Below, in pieces: positions 35,401-46,963 of a stretch of 62,000 nt of DNA. A program made the position numbers and the translations under genes. The stretch comes from Branchiostoma floridae (lineage: Eukaryota > Chordata > Leptocardii > Amphioxiformes > Branchiostomatidae): NCBI RefSeq assembly GCF_000003815.2, contig NC_049979.1, positions 3,632,520-3,694,519 of the forward strand, given 5' to 3'. Numbering within the stretch: position 1 is the stretch's first letter; each line of letters opens with the position of its first letter. Under the pieces are notes generated by a model that saw only the letters and a program-made list of their open reading frames with translations, was not told the DNA's origin and did no database searches.

Positions 35401-38400
35401 AACACCGGATACTCCGGACCTACCTCCTGTAGCTCCACAAACACCGGATACTCCGGACCTACCTGCTGTAACTCCACAAACACCGGATACTCCGTGACCG
35501 GCTGCCGGAAGCCGTCAGTCCGGAACAGCTCCATGGAGATCCGGAAGTCTCCCCTGCCCTGGACGCCGGACCGGAAGACGGACTTGAGGTGAGGCCGGAA
35601 GTCGAGGGACAGGGTCTTGTTCCGCGGCAGACGACACTCCAGCGGCACCTTGGTGACCGGTTGCCAGGTGATGCCGCCGTGAGAGGAGTCGGCTCCGATG
35701 ATCAGGGTGTTTCTGTAGATCATCTCGGCTGGGGTGGACTGGACAAGGGTTTTCAGGAGGAAGAAACTAATGAATTGCAGTATACATAATGTAGGCACAA
35801 TGAATTATCTGGTACAAATGTACCTAGTATGTTTATTATTTATCACATTTGTAGAAGGATTGGCATAACAGGTGAGTGACTATCACTTTTTGAAGAGGAA
35901 AACCCAGAGACCAGACTGTAAGGTTTAATCCACTCACTCCTACACTATCGTGGATATGTCAGCTACCTTCGAGGCTACATGAGCTCTCCAACTACAGCAA
36001 CCGACAGTAGTCTTACAGGGCTGGAGTTACGTTTCGGACGCAAAGTGACTGTGGCTAGCCATAGTTGACCCAGGTGGCGAAGAGCGCCTGGCAGCCCCGA
36101 AAGAGAGCCGATAGACTGGATCAGACCAGGTAAGCTGGGTCGAGGTGATAGAGCAATCGTGATGTTAAAAGATAACCTGGCACCTTCCGTTTCTGGCTTA
36201 ATCTTAGCTTTTCTGTGCGATGGAATTTTGTGTGTGAGGATAGCCTCCAGACTTCTAAAGCGGTAGCGGTTATGTTTTTTTGGAGGGCGGGGAACGCTGG
36301 CTTGCAATTTTTAACATGTGCTAAGGTTCTCCATGCCCGAGAGGGAGTGGAGTGGGAGAAGAGACCAGTGCTGCTAGAAGTCTGCAAAGGCGGCTAAGAC
36401 CAAGTACCTCTCTGGAAGTGCCACATTCCCCCAGAGGAGCCCGGATGAACAGGTGGGTGGAGTTCTCCTCTGCCTTGCAAGGCGGCGCTGCTAGCTGCAC
36501 GTCCGCCGGCTGCACGGAATTGTCGGGTGGGCGCGGGAAGCTGACCTCCAGGTGGTCGGACGTGCAGGTCACGTGGGCAGCGATGTCTGGAATAAGGTTG
36601 CATCAGTAACATTTGCTTACAAGATGATACAGTAAAAAATAGTAAGGCCACAAGTAAGAGAAGCCTTGAAAAAGTCGCCACAGCTATTTAAAACATGACA
36701 TTTGAATTTGGACAAAATGATAAAAGGAGTGTAAAAGCCAACATTCTATGTGCATTCAATCAACGTAAATTTTTTAACTTTTGGAATATTCTTGTCAGTG
36801 TACAGCTGTTTCATCGAAAGACAACAAAAGTGTGTCATCAACTCCCTTGTTTCACGTGTTAGCGGACATTTTCTTTCTGTTGCCTCCCAAACTGCCAACA
36901 TTTTTTCATCACGCAAGCGTTACGTTTCTAAATTTTAGGGCTGACATTCTGAAGTGCGTACCGTGTGGATCATCGTGTTGTCCTCCTGCACACGCCAGAC
37001 ACATGGTTCCACCGAGGCTGGGGCCGCTTCCTCGGTCCACCCGGTCTATGGCGTCATGCAGAGTCGCCCCCTCCCCCTGGGGAAGGGTCTGGGACACTAT
37101 GAACTGAGGGACAGTGGAGGGGTAGGTTGGGCGGTAAAGCCGTTGGAGATAATCTATCCAAATGTCACTGACGACTCCACTTATTAACTCATAGCCGGTA
37201 GTTGCGAGTCCATCTCTGAAACCCAAGTTTCTACACGCTAAGTCGGCCCAGGGCATCCTCTTTAAATGGTGAGACCCCCAAGCCGTGACGGCCCACCCCC
37301 TGACAGGCCCCCACTGCTGTGTGACGTTATCGTACAGCTCCACACAGCCGTAGAACTCTCCCCCCACCAGCCGGGTCGTGTTGGACTCGTCCGTTATCAC
37401 CACAGAGCTGTTGTACGGACCTGTGTGAGATGAATATTAAATTTCGTCTTTAATCGTGTAACTGGCCAGTGATACTTATACTTAATGAATATAATATGGC
37501 AGTTGAAAAACCAAGAAACAAGTTTTTCCGGATGGCAACAACAAGCTAACTAGAAAGGTAACGTTTGCATGAATGTTGACTTCATATGGTCTACCCTACC
37601 ATTTTGGGCGTTAATAACAGTGATGTGGCTTGAAAAAATGTACGTACCATGCTTTAATCAGGGCGAAATAATCCGGCCGTCAAGTCCGTGCGTGGCCTTA
37701 TTTCTTGATATATACAACAAGGATTACTTATGTAAATTTCCATAACGACTGTGCCGCCGGAAAGCTCGAATCGATGAGATTTTGGGAGCCGTATCTGTCG
37801 TTATAATCGATGTAATAATATCAGAAATCACCCCTATATTTGAGATATATTGGTACAGGCATCGTGCTTTATGTGTTTGTTAATGGGCTTAGCTCCAAGC
37901 AGATGGTGAGGTGACAGCTGTTTAAAATGCCATTAGGTCCTCTCATCTGGGTTGGGTGTCAGAAGTTTTATGGGCGACACAGATGTTCTGATTTTGTTAC
38001 GATAAGGGACAGTTGTTAGTTGTCTCTTTCGTAGCCAATGGTACTTGTTTTTTAGCAGACGGGGTTGGCGCCAAGTATTCATCTTACAGTTGGTGTAGGG
38101 CTGTCAGAGGAAAGTGTGCATCTCGTTTTTGTACCGTGTGAACAGTTGATGTTATGACATATTGGTGGAAAATCAAATCACCATCTGACTAAAGTTGGCC
38201 ACATCCCTTCTTCTTTCTGAGTTTCCCAACTTCCTCCCACCACACAGCTCTGAGGCACATAGTCGAACCTCAATAATGCTGACAACCTCAGACATTTTAA
38301 ATGCCCAACATCAAGCTTAAGGAACACCATGCTACCATATGCCGTCGACCTCTTAAACGCACATTACACAATTAAGTGTCACATTTTGATAATTACTAAT

Positions 38401-40232
38401 CAGATGGACATCCTCTGTGTCATTAAATAAATACACCACTACTTTCCCATAACATTTATATTATATAACCATTACTCTCAAATACAACCGACTATAAACA
38501 TACATACCATCCACAAAAAAGCAAAAAATATTTCATGGAGGTATGAGGTCCCCGAACTCTAGTTTTAATAATAAACCATGTTGATTAATTGATTGATGAT
38601 TGGCATTCCCAAACTATGGCCAGGTCGGGATGTTTTAAGAAACAAGAAATTAAAATGTATATCTGGAAATATACACAAATCACGTACATAAATCTTGTTT
38701 TTGGCATTTTTGTGTATTTTGTTGTCTTTTACGTCATTCTTTGCGCCCTGGAAAGCTGGCCGACCGGGCCTCAGTTTAGAAATGTGACCTAAACCTTACC
38801 TTAGCCTGGATACCAAACCCCAGCCCGATCTCAAAAATTATCTATATCGAGGTCAGGCCGGGTCTTGTTTCAAGGCTAGGCTTACCTAGACACCGAGGTT
38901 CCACCCCCAGCCAGGTCATGTTGACTGCACTGCAGAGGTAGTACCCTCCTATGGCGAAGACGCCGTAGAAAGCTGAAGGTCCCACCAACACGTGGTCTTC
39001 GTCAGAACACTTCACGCTACAGCGGCCTTTCATGGAGCCGAAGTAGTGGTGATTGTGTTCATAGTCATAGTCACAATTCACAGCCTCAACTGCTGCGTCT
39101 GGCCACGGGAAGTCACCACAGGGTCTCGTACCTGTAAAATCAAACCATTTCAAGGTTTGGGTTAGCGAAGTACGACCGGCGTCCTGGTGATATGACGCAG
39201 CTATGGGCGATCTTTAGATCGGCCGGCTTACTGGAAAGCTGCATGCGCTTAAATTCAGCGTTGCCTCCACGGCGATTTTGGTTTGTTTGTTTGGTTATTT
39301 GTTTGAACCTTTATCTATTCATGAGAAGCTCAAATCGTCCAGCAGACCGCTTTTCATTGAGGCCATGAGGGAGGTAAGGGTCAGATAAAATATAACAGGG
39401 ACGCAGATTACATCGAGTACGAATTTTGAGCTCGGAGAGATCATCAACAGGTTGCCCGTAGCTCGTCCAAGCTACATCTAATATTCGGGCGGCAATTTGA
39501 CGATTTCGATGAATTTTGGACACTTTTTTTCGGTCGGAGATCGCCCGAACTCTTCGGCCTTGCGACGGCCTTGCGCTCGGGCTTTCTACAATAATTGGAC
39601 GACTGTCGTCGATATTTCACAAGTTCGGCGTCGTCGTGCTGATGTCGGTGGGAGCTTGGATGGACTCAAGCCGAACACCTGTCAGCTAATCAAATTGACA
39701 CCCAAGTTTAACTAGTGCCTTCCATTTTCAGCTTGAATCTTTAACAGTGCGGAAGAGTTTCCATTTCTATTATGGTTTTATTCACTTCTTAATTATTTAG
39801 CAGGAATAAAAGACTGCTTGTTGCAAGGTAGCATTAAACATAAAAGTTGACGACAGTTTTTTAAAATGTTTGCTATTGAAAAATACAGTCGACGCTCGCG
39901 CAATTTTGAAATTCAGTTTGCTTGACTTGTGATGCCGCCTTAGCAGCACGACAAAAACTACAGACTGTTTACCAAAATACACTGCATATTTCCAGTACTG
40001 TAACAGGCCGACTCTGGCGACGATAAGAACACATCAGTCAGATCATGACCAGTCGACCTGTGCTGTATACAGTCGAATAGAATGACTTTCTCCTACCGGA
40101 TGTTGTATCTGGTAGCGCCGGCGTTGAAGGTTTCGTAGTAGTTGTCCAAAATAAGGCATTCGTCTCTTCGGTAGTCCAACTGTACCCAAGCGGCAGGACT
40201 CCACACAGGACGTTCAGCAGTACCAGCAGCAT
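32387..40232 (-). CDS. Gene D: signal-CCP-SRCR-ZP-TM receptor, intact, altered C-terminus
   Basis: Exons in transcript order: 40097-40232 signal/stalk (MLLVLLNVLCGVLPLGYSW), 38886-39131 CCP, 36962-37420 SRCR, 36408-36586 ZP-N, 35463-35738 ZP linker, 33905-34029, 33399-33498 and 33020-33185 ZP-C, 32387-32535 TM/tail. The total is 1,836 nt, or 611 aa with consistent phases. The 3' half is a close copy of gene B (last exon begins DESGGRQ). Oddities: the SRCR exon is about 20-27 nt shorter than its paralogues and has lost two Cys before MCLACAG. The last residues read YSVLQNID instead of a terminal Tyr, because the end of the exon is duplicated just downstream. The furin-like site reads RRRRKAE. 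A minisatellite of about 22 units follows the 35463 donor. Confidence 0.8.
34492..35500 (-). repeat. Splice-donor minisatellite, gene D (about 22 units, interrupted)
   Basis: Same unit. It is interrupted at about 35232-35335 by a different sequence starting GGGTGGGTACCGGTAC and rich in CAGGTCC. The units nearest the exon (35350-35463) are 39 bp apart, so use of the next donors would add 13-aa repeats without shifting frame. Confidence 0.88.
37421..38885 (-). other. Intron of gene D between CCP and SRCR
   Basis: 1.46 kb with no coding sequence. About 38,470-38,560 resembles 8,200-8,290 (CATTTCATGNAGG, GAGGTCTACGAACTC-type). Confidence 0.5.
39132..40096 (-). other. First intron of gene D
   Basis: Noncoding. 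The part at 39,895-40,030 (TTGCTTGACTTGTGA, CGACAAAAACTACAG, AACAGGCCGACTCTGGCGAC) matches the first intron of gene E at 46,465-46,590, confirming paralogy. Confidence 0.6.
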
Positions 40233-40300
40233 GGCTCAGGAGAAGTGGAGACACGGGAGGACTCCTGCTTGTGGTTGGGGTGCTGCTGGGGCATCGGGGT

Positions 40301-40431
40301 CTTTATATTCTTGTCTGAAGGTCGTCCGTCTCATATAAGAATAAATATTATTCAAAATATACCGGCAGTACTTCACTCCCCCAATCGTTATGTACAGTTT
40401 GTACAACTGCATTGTCGGGTCATTTTCCCAT
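40301..40431 (-). promoter_or_regulatory. Gene D core promoter and conserved upstream block
   Basis: TATAAAG lies at 40301-40307, about 70 bp before the ATG. The conserved block is at 40399-40431, directly followed by a SINE-like insertion. Confidence 0.65.
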
Positions 40432-40454
40432 CCTTCTGTCCGGTGATCGATGCA

Positions 40455-41010
40455 AAGGCCAAATGAGTAGACCGTTCGCCTTGCATCTGACAGGTCGCGA
40501 GTTCGATCGCCGACCGAGTCGAGTCATATCAAAGACTCGACGGTATGTTTAACACTCAGGATCACGTTGGGAAAGAGTACTGTTCTTTAAAGCACACACC
40601 TGCTGCTGTGTTCGTAAAAGTCGTGTGGCTCAAGGGCTATCAAAACTGAGATGAGCGCCGTCCTATGCACCATCTGGTGTGGAAAGGACTTTAACAACTT
40701 CTTCACAGCGATGTGTGGCGTTTGGGTGGCGTAACTGGCAGATTGTTAGGCTCGGGACAAAGAGGTCCAGAGTTGGATACTCGCCATGCCCTCCACGATG
40801 TGCCCTTGGGAAAGGCACCTTACACGACTTTACTGACTCCACTCACGTGTAAAAATGGGTACATAACTTCGGTTGGGGAGGTAAAGGGCAATGGAAGTAG
40901 AAGGATGGGCTACGCCTCCCAATGCCGTGCCCTAGACACAGTTGATAACAAACCATTGTCCCCCTACGGCCTTGGGCTATGGGACTGCCGTTACATTTAT
41001 TACTTACTAT
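40455..41010 (+). mobile_element. SINE-like insertion upstream of gene D
   Basis: The tRNA-like head has GTTCGCCTTGCATCTGACAGG and a box-B-like GCGAGTTCGATCGCC. The body has CCTTGGGAAAGGCACCTTACAC, GTGTAAAAATGGGTACATAA and GGTTGGGGAGGTAAAGGGCA. It sits immediately next to the conserved promoter block. Confidence 0.6.
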
Positions 41011-41443
41011 AGCAATGTTACTGGATGGTACTGCAATTTGTCAAACTGATGATATTTTTGGTACAAGCCCAAATAAATACCCATAAGATCAGGGTTCTGA
41101 TACCACAATTGTATTACATGTCTAATCCTCTCCCAGAGATGCACCAGTGCAACATGATATTTTCAAAGTGCTGTTCATCTCATACCTTTCTAGCATTCCA
41201 ACACGTTCCGTTGTCCTTAAAAACGTTAAACAGTCACACACTTCATTATTGACCCCCGTAACAGCTGCTCAATGATGAGAACACATTGCCTTATCACTTA
41301 TTTTTGAAGCATTGGCAGGTAACGTGCGGTATGGCCGGATGGAAACGCATTTCATGATGCAAGCTACTTTATCATATTACCATTATGTCAATTTGGATAA
41401 TACTTCAAAGTAGTTCCGCAAAGTCGTTACTACACAATACTAT

Positions 41444-41620
41444 AATCTCCAAGCAGATCCTACAATGGCATAAGATAGTACCAAACTGGCCAAGGAGTTT
41501 AGTCAGCCAAGAGGTGTCCATTTGCCATGTAGCGGTAGCGGAACACACTCCTAAGCCAGCTTCACTCCTCTGGCAGCTTTTGATACTATCTTATGCTACC
41601 GTAGGATCTGCTTGGAGATT
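41444..41620. mobile_element. Foldback MITE (AATCTCCAAGCAGAT family)
   Basis: The two arms, AATCTCCAAGCAGATCC and GGATCTGCTTGGAGATT with ATAAGATAGTA inside each, are nearly perfect over about 35 bp. Partial relatives lie near 20,750, 43,425 and 60,357. Confidence 0.85.
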
Positions 41621-42029
41621 AACAATACTACACGTTATCTTATCAGCCACCAGTATTTTTGAAGCTTGTAATGGGCTGATGAAAACACATTCTATGGTTC
41701 AAGCAACTTTATCATTCTACCATATGCATTCTGTCAATTTGTACAATGCTTAAACGTAGTCAAGTACATATTTGCTATTGTAAAGTAGCCCCGCGGCCGC
41801 GGGCTCTAAAGCCACAAACTTGCCAGTCCACTTGCCAAAAGTGGACTGCCGTATACCGCGGGATACTTTCTGAGTGTTTTCACGATATATCATGACGTCT
41901 CTTTGTCACTGGGACCCGGGTTGATTTTAACTGCGAGTTAAAAATAACATACAGGGGCCCGGCCGCGCCCCAAAATAGCTCGGTAGACGCACAGTCCCGG
42001 GTTGCAAATTGATGCCATATGCAAATCAT

Positions 42030-42110
42030 CCAGTCAGTGTAGCCGTAGCCGGCCTGCCGGTGCTGTGTGTTAGTCTTTGTGCTGCAGCCCGGAGAGAGAG
42101 GGGGAGACAG
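42030..42110 (-). pseudogene. Fragment of a last-exon tail downstream of gene E
   Basis: AGCCGGCCTGCCGGTGCTG, then TGTGTTAGTCTTTGTGCTGCAG, resembles the duplicated tail junction of gene D. It lies beyond the poly(A) signal of gene E. Confidence 0.4.
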
Positions 42111-42202
42111 AGAGAGTCCAATCACATTGAGAACGTTGACAGTCACACACTGTTACACAGAAACGCCAGGAAAATGATGACACCATAAATTTCAAATCCA
42201 AT

Positions 42203-42208
42203 TTTAAT
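42203..42208 (-). other. Poly(A) signal ATTAAA, gene E
   Basis: ATTAAA about 72 bp after the stop, conserved in the paralogues. Confidence 0.6.
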
Positions 42209-42279
42209 CTGGACTACGGTAGCAATAGCAACGCTACCACGCAATAGCAACAATCACACAGAGGGAGCTCTTCCCCTGT

Positions 42280-45200
42280 CTAGTAGCTGTTGTGCAGCAC
42301 ACTGTAGCCGGCCTGGCTGCCATGCCGCCGCGCCTTGTACAGGAGACCCACAGACATGGCGATGGCCAGTACGGCACACGCTCCAACCACGGCCCCGGCA
42401 GCTGTGACCTGGCGCCCGCGGGTTGTGGTGGTGTCGCCGGTCTTACCTGGAAAGATAGTGAAGATGGGTACAACTATTTTACATGCAACTGGGTCTCCAG
42501 GAGTTTTTCCTTCGCAGGTAGACATCATACATGATGTGGGGAAAGTTAAAGACTATTTCCAATGCCGACATGGCGACATGCCCTCTTGACAACACCAAGG
42601 CAATATATAACTTGTTATCAGGTCGTTGTCTGGTTGCGACTGTTGTGCCGTAGACGTTGATGTTACTTCACAGGATATGATGGCAGGAAGCGTCAGAATG
42701 AACACTTAGCGTTTTATACGACCAATGAGGGTTGATAGAACCAAACGGTTAAACCTACTGGTGGAAATCTTCTTGCTACGACCAGCTGTGTCTAAACCCT
42801 CAGACATGCTCACCATTTTGGTCCTCGCCGCGAACCACCATGGGGCCCTGGATCAGCCGGTACACCTCGGGTTCGCCCTCGGCCTCCCTCCGCCTCCTGC
42901 CCGAGGGCGACTGGCAACCCTGCGCGCAGGGGGAGTTCGGGTCCGAGGCCTTACACAGCAGCACGTTACAGTGCAGGTACACCTGGGGAATATGTCAACA
43001 GAGAAAGACGGCATGTAAGGAAAAGGTCACTATTTTCCCTATCAACCTCTGCTTGGAGAGGAAACATTTAGGAAACTTTTAGCCTTCGTCAGGGGGTAAT
43101 GAACTCTGATAGAGCTTGTTGCAAGTTGCCGAAACAATGACCATGGAAAATATAGTGGTTGTGCAAAAAGAACTTAACCTTCAAACATGTAACGTCATAC
43201 GATTTTTTCATATCCATATAAGGTCACAGCTTTGGCGGTTACCATGTCAACGCCGCTGGTGTAGGCGAACGCCTGGAAGCCGAAGCGCCCCCTGTCCGGG
43301 CCGGGTGACGGGTAGAACTGCAGCGTTGGGAGTTTGGCACAACTGGGAAGAAAGGTAGATACAAGACAAGAAGGTATAGAATTCCAAAGTGTCATAGTAT
43401 TCAAGTATCCAAGTACTCAGAATCTAATCTCCAAGCAGATGTATGAAAGCAAACTCGGGTCTTTCTACATCTGCTTGAAGTTCATTCAGAGTCTGCAGGC
43501 TGCAATAAAAAAAGCTACTGCGTACAGAGGTTTCTCGTAACTTTAGCGTATATCTATAGAGTATGAGCGTTTCACTGACCCATCGACGATGACTTCATTC
43601 TGTGTTTTGTCGTCAGGGTCGTCGCTAGGCGTGGCCACACAGGTGTGAGCGAACACCTGCAGGTCAGCATCACTGGAGTTCACCTGGATCTGCACGTGGA
43701 TTATCTGGAACACAGAGGTCAAGGTCATCATCAATACATCATGCAGTAACGTGCATGCACGACAGGTTCCTGGACACATGTATCACTGGCAAGTAGGACC
43801 AACTCTTTAGAGAGGATGGTTGGCAATACTCCACCTACGTTGGAGCCTGTTGCTCAGGTCACGCTAGTTCAAGGTCATGTGTCATGAGCAATAAATCAAG
43901 TGAGCCTAAATAAGCCCAATTATTGGGTGGAAAATATCACAAGCCTCTCTCTGACTCTGGTGGGAAACAGTACAACTATTTTACAATATTCCCCGTCTTT
44001 CATCGGAATTATGAGTATTTCGGACACACCTCCTGTAACTCCACAAACACCGGATACTCCGTAACCGGCTGCCGGAAGCCGTCAGTCCGGAACAGCTCCA
44101 TGGAGATCCGGAAGTCTCCTCTGCCCTGGACGCCGGACCGGATGACCGACTCGAGATGAGGCCGGAAGTCGAGGGACAGGGTCTTGTTCCGCGGCAGACG
44201 ACACTCCAGCGGCACCTTGGTGACCGGTTGCCAGGTGATGCCGCCGTGGGAGGAGTCGGCTCCGATGATCAGGGTGTTCCGGTAGATCATCTCGGCTGGG
44301 GTGGACTAGGATGGATGATGAGAAGCAACTTGGTGTAATGCCGGTTAGACGTAAGTTGATAAAAGCTCCTTGGTTAGACAAATATCTATTGACAAACGCT
44401 TTGAGTAGAAGCAATGTAGCAGTTGTTTTGGTAGATTACATTTGGCTACTTTGTGATGAACTTGCCTGAGTGCCAGCTTGTTCATGCATTTCTGGCCCTG
44501 GTTCTTGGTCTGCAAACTCCCTGATATCACGCAGACGGCGCGGTGGAGGAACAGCTTACGTGTTAGATGACAGCAGCCTGCATTTGAATGTTCACGTACA
44601 TTGCATGTGTGTGTGTATGTTTTGTGTATACATAGTTTGATACCTCTCTCGCAGTGCCGCATTCCCCCAGAGGAGCCCGGATGAACAGGTGGGTGGAGTT
44701 CCCCTCCGCCCTGCAAGGCGGCGCTGCTAGCTGCACGTCCGCCGGCTGCACGGAGTTGTCCGGTGGGCGCGGGAAGCTGACCTCCAGGTGGTCGGACGTG
44801 CAGGTCACGTGGGCAGAGATGTCTGGAATATAAGAACAGCAGAAGGTATACGTTCTACAGTAAATTACGAAACAAAACAAATTATCATAACAAATAACAC
44901 TTTCCAAATGCACCTAGGATCCAGAGTTGCTGTACCAAAGGAAAGCAACACATATGCGTAACATGTGCTCTTCAGTTCTTCGATTCCCGACCAGAGGTTA
45001 CGTACGTTAATAAAAGGTTATTGACGATGTATTCTGATTCTGTACTATAGAATCTGATATAACGTTACGTACCGTGAAAACCATCATGTTGTTGTTCTCC
45101 TGCACAGGCCAGACACATGGTGTAGTCATCCCTGCTGCAGTCCCTGTCACCAGACGGACAGGGACCTCGCACCACCCGGGCTATGGCGTCATGCAGAGTT

Positions 45201-46895
45201 GCCCCCTCCCCCTGGGGAAGGGACTGGGACACCATGAACTTGGGGACAGTGGAGGGGTAGGATGGGCTGTACCGCCATTGAAGATAGGTCACACCACCAC
45301 CCAAAAATCCAAATGTGGCAAGTCCTTCCCTGAAACCCAAGTTTTTACAAGCTAAGTCAGCCCAGGACATTCTTGTTTCATGATGACCGTTACCATAGAA
45401 ATCAACGTCCCACCCCCTGACCGGCCCCCACTGCTGTGTGACGTTATCGTACAGCTCCACACAGCCGTAGAACTCTCCCCCACCAGCCGGGTCCCGGTGG
45501 ACTCGTCTGTGATGACTATGGAGTTAACGTCATAACGGCCTGTGGTGGACAAAGAGAAGAATGGAGTTTGCCCTCTACGCATGAATGTGCAATAAAAATT
45601 ATTATCATTGATAGGTTAGTATTATTAAAGCCAACGAAACTAGAAAGAACAGACGAATAAAAAAACTGTATAATTCGCTTTTCACATTTTGCCTACAACT
45701 TCTTTTGTCTATTCGAAAAAACGCATGCTGTAATGTCGACGATCATGGTGAACGTCTGTGAAGACAGTTTGATTCTAATGAGTCATTCTAATGAGTCATA
45801 ATGATATTATGAGTATGGTAATCCAAGTCTGCATTCATTTTCCTCCTACTCCTGTAATGAATCAAATTAGAGTACTTTGCTATTCAAGACGAAATGGCAG
45901 GACTTACCCAGACACACAGGTTCTGATCCCATCCAGGTACGGTTGCCCACGTTGCAGTAGTAAGCTCCGTCCATCACAACGTATCCATCATAGTCAGAAA
46001 CCGGAGGACCGACCAACATGTCAGCTTCCACTGGGCAGGTCACAGTGCACCGTCCCTGCAGAACTAAGGGGGGTTCTGGAGGGTAGCCGTTCCACTGCTT
46101 TACGTCAGTGTAGCTGTAGTCACACGCCACGGTGACGTCATCAGTGTCCCATGGGAAGTCACCACAGGGTCGCCAATCTACATGAGAGAATTCCATACAG
46201 CTTTAAAGTTTAAAGGAAATTTGAAACTGTGACCTTACCAACTGCATGTTTTTCACAAAGTTATGTTGCCAGTCGTCAGATCTAATGTGTGATGAAACAG
46301 CAGCAGGCGTGGTAAAGCTGGGCAAGATCTAAAATTTTGTACTTTTAATTCTATCTGCTGTTAATAGACTTCTGAGAAGGTAGATACCTGTATTTAAATG
46401 TTGTGAAAGAAAAATAATTTTGAAATTCGGCGAGGTCCGGCCGGTCTACATATTCGGCCGGCGTTTGCTTGACTTGTGACGCCCGCTTTAGCAGCTTTTC
46501 TAACGCGACAAAAACTACAGTGACTGTTTACCACTATACACTGCACTTGTTTCTAATTTTGAAATAACTTAACAGGCCGACTCTGGCGACGGTTAGAACA
46601 CATCAGTCCGATCACCGCGAGGCCTGTGATGTATACCGCGAATAGACGGATTATTTCTTACCGCATACTGTATCAACTGCAAGTCAGCCCTTAGGCTGCG
46701 AATGTGATACGTTTTTTCTTCTTCTTAATAAACCATTACACACATACCGGATGTTGTATGTGGCGGCATTGCAGGTAGCGAGATGGTAGTAGTCCAGAAT
46801 GTGGTATCTAGATCTGTTGTTGGCACTGTCCATGGGGTAGTCCAACTGTACCCAAGCGACAGGACCCCGCACACGGTTATCAGTAACAGCAGCAT
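42280..46895 (-). CDS. Gene E: signal-CCP-SRCR-ZP-TM receptor with a frameshift in the SRCR exon
   Basis: Exons in transcript order: 46748-46895 signal/stalk (MLLLLITVCGVLSLGYSW), 45908-46177 CCP, 45073-45539 SRCR, 44644-44822 ZP-N, 44030-44305 ZP linker, 43580-43704, 43243-43342 and 42814-42982 ZP-C, 42280-42446 TM/tail. All exons keep phase except SRCR, which is 467 nt where a multiple of three is expected. The CCP exon is the most divergent of the array ([14 protein letters not shown]) and 21-30 nt longer than the others. The tail ends GYSVLHNSY as in C, and the last exon starts GKTGDTTTTRGR. This is the only copy in which the linker exon is followed by a single copy of the 40-bp motif, so it probably keeps the ancestral form. 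It is either a recent pseudogene or carries a sequencing error in a homopolymer. Confidence 0.72.
43425..43500. mobile_element. Short hairpin of the CTCCAAGCAGAT family in gene E intron
   Basis: AATCTCCAAGCAGATGTA and TACATCTGCTTGAAGTT are inverted about 50 bp apart, in the intron between two ZP-C exons. Confidence 0.6.
44008..44062 (-). repeat. Single progenitor unit of the minisatellite, gene E
   Basis: The linker exon ends VELQE and is followed at once by GTGTGTCC and the same flank (GGAATTATGAGTATT on plus) that borders the arrays of C and D. There is no expansion. Confidence 0.8.
45073..45539 (-). pseudogene. SRCR exon of gene E, frameshifted
   Basis: At 45477-45481 the plus strand has five C where genes A to D have six (tail of CTCTCCCCCCACCAG). 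On the coding strand [10 protein letters not shown] becomes RLVG followed by a shifted frame that reaches a stop near 45352. From about 45460 downward the original frame is open again to the exon end and encodes an otherwise normal SRCR ([27 protein letters not shown]). A homopolymer miscall is a real alternative. Confidence 0.7.
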
Positions 46896-46963
46896 GGTTC
46901 AGGAGAAGTGGAGACACGGGAGGACTCCTGCTGGTGGCTGGGGTGCTGCTGCAGCATCGAGGT

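Noticed and set aside
35237-35497. Plus-strand ORF with [10 protein letters not shown] repeats
   Set aside because: Antisense reading of the minisatellite; no start context or splice support.
11098-35500. CRISPR-like regular direct repeats
   Set aside because: The units are contiguous without spacers, derive from an exon end, and lie in introns of a eukaryotic gene family.
40466-40515. Functional tRNA gene
   Set aside because: Only the box-B half and part of the head are present; it is the head of a SINE-like element.
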